From contig JAUXHH010000121.1 in NCBI GenBank assembly GCA_030621655.1, positions 1 through 5,548 of the forward strand: a stretch of DNA of 5,548 nucleotides. Direction: 5' to 3'. This DNA comes from Desulfobacterales bacterium. GTDB lineage: Bacteria > Desulfobacterota > Desulfobulbia > Desulfobulbales > BM004. Numbering within the stretch: the stretch's first letter is position 1; every line of letters begins with the position of its first letter. A model generated the notes under the pieces. The model saw nothing but the letters and a program-made list of their open reading frames with translations, was not told the origin of the DNA and ran no database searches. The position numbers were made by a program, and so were the translations under genes. Shown in pieces: positions 5,485-5,548 of the stretch.

Positions 5485-5548
5485 ATGTACCCTAAAAAAC
5501 TGTATCTTGAGGTTACCACCAACTGCAATATGAGCTGCGGAATGTGCG
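5485..5548 (+). CDS. Radical SAM protein, N-terminal fragment cut by the window edge
   Basis: Only 21 codons are visible. They read MYPKKLYLEVTTNCNMSCGM and then Cys. CNMSCGMC is the CxxxCxxC motif that binds the [4Fe-4S] cluster used to cleave S-adenosylmethionine, placed right at the N-terminus after a first beta strand (KLYLEVT), as in SPASM-type and MoaA-like radical SAM enzymes. The ATG at 5485 is the first possible start after an in-frame TGA at 5476-5478; its upstream bases show no Shine-Dalgarno match. The gene follows fdhD on the same strand after 170 non-coding bases. Radical SAM enzymes act in molybdopterin synthesis, peptide modification and enzyme activation, but the substrate cannot be told from this fragment. 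Confidence 0.85.
   Translation, partial: MYPKKLYLEVTTNCNMSCGMC

Noticed and set aside
412..5488. Shared 12-base string GAAATTTCATGT at 412-423 and 5477-5488
   Set aside because: About one such 12-base coincidence is expected by chance in a window this size, and the flanks do not match.

Overview
The window looks like chromosomal DNA of a Gram-negative anaerobe, most likely a member of the Desulfobacterota (former Deltaproteobacteria). This is an inference from protein style, moderate GC with AT-rich spacers, and gene content (FdhD, a radical SAM protein, a two-component pair with a large extracytoplasmic sensor). There is no 16S or other firm taxonomic marker. All recognised genes lie on the + strand.

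Layout: bases 1-242 are AT-rich non-coding DNA. At 243-372 there is a decayed and truncated start of an IS3-family transposase OrfA, broken by a frameshift and a stop codon. At 533-1096 lies a small two-helix membrane protein with a HAMP domain but no recognisable input or output domain. A 247-base spacer (1097-1343) holds two possible hairpins. Then come a membrane sensor histidine kinase of the HisKA_3 type (1344-3221) and, 13 bases later, its NarL/FixJ-type response regulator (3235-3891). After a 62-base gap with a strong ribosome binding site come a cysteine-less carboxymuconolactone-decarboxylase-like protein (3954-4265), a one-base-overlapping 72-residue helix-turn-helix-like protein (4265-4483) and the formate dehydrogenase accessory protein FdhD (4511-5314). 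A 170-base spacer leads to the first 21 codons of a radical SAM protein (5485 to the window edge).

Working model (inference): the kinase and regulator form one signalling unit. The CMD-like protein, the small protein and fdhD form a second transcription unit that may be co-transcribed with it. FdhD supplies sulfur to the molybdenum or tungsten bis-MGD cofactor of formate dehydrogenase-like enzymes, so the right half of the window probably serves maturation of a Mo/W oxidoreductase. No such enzyme is encoded here. The strongest leads are the small cysteine-bearing protein coupled to the CMD-like gene beside fdhD, the loss of the usual cysteines in the CMD-like protein, and the single-cysteine form of FdhD. 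I see no CRISPR array, tRNA, rRNA or intact mobile element.
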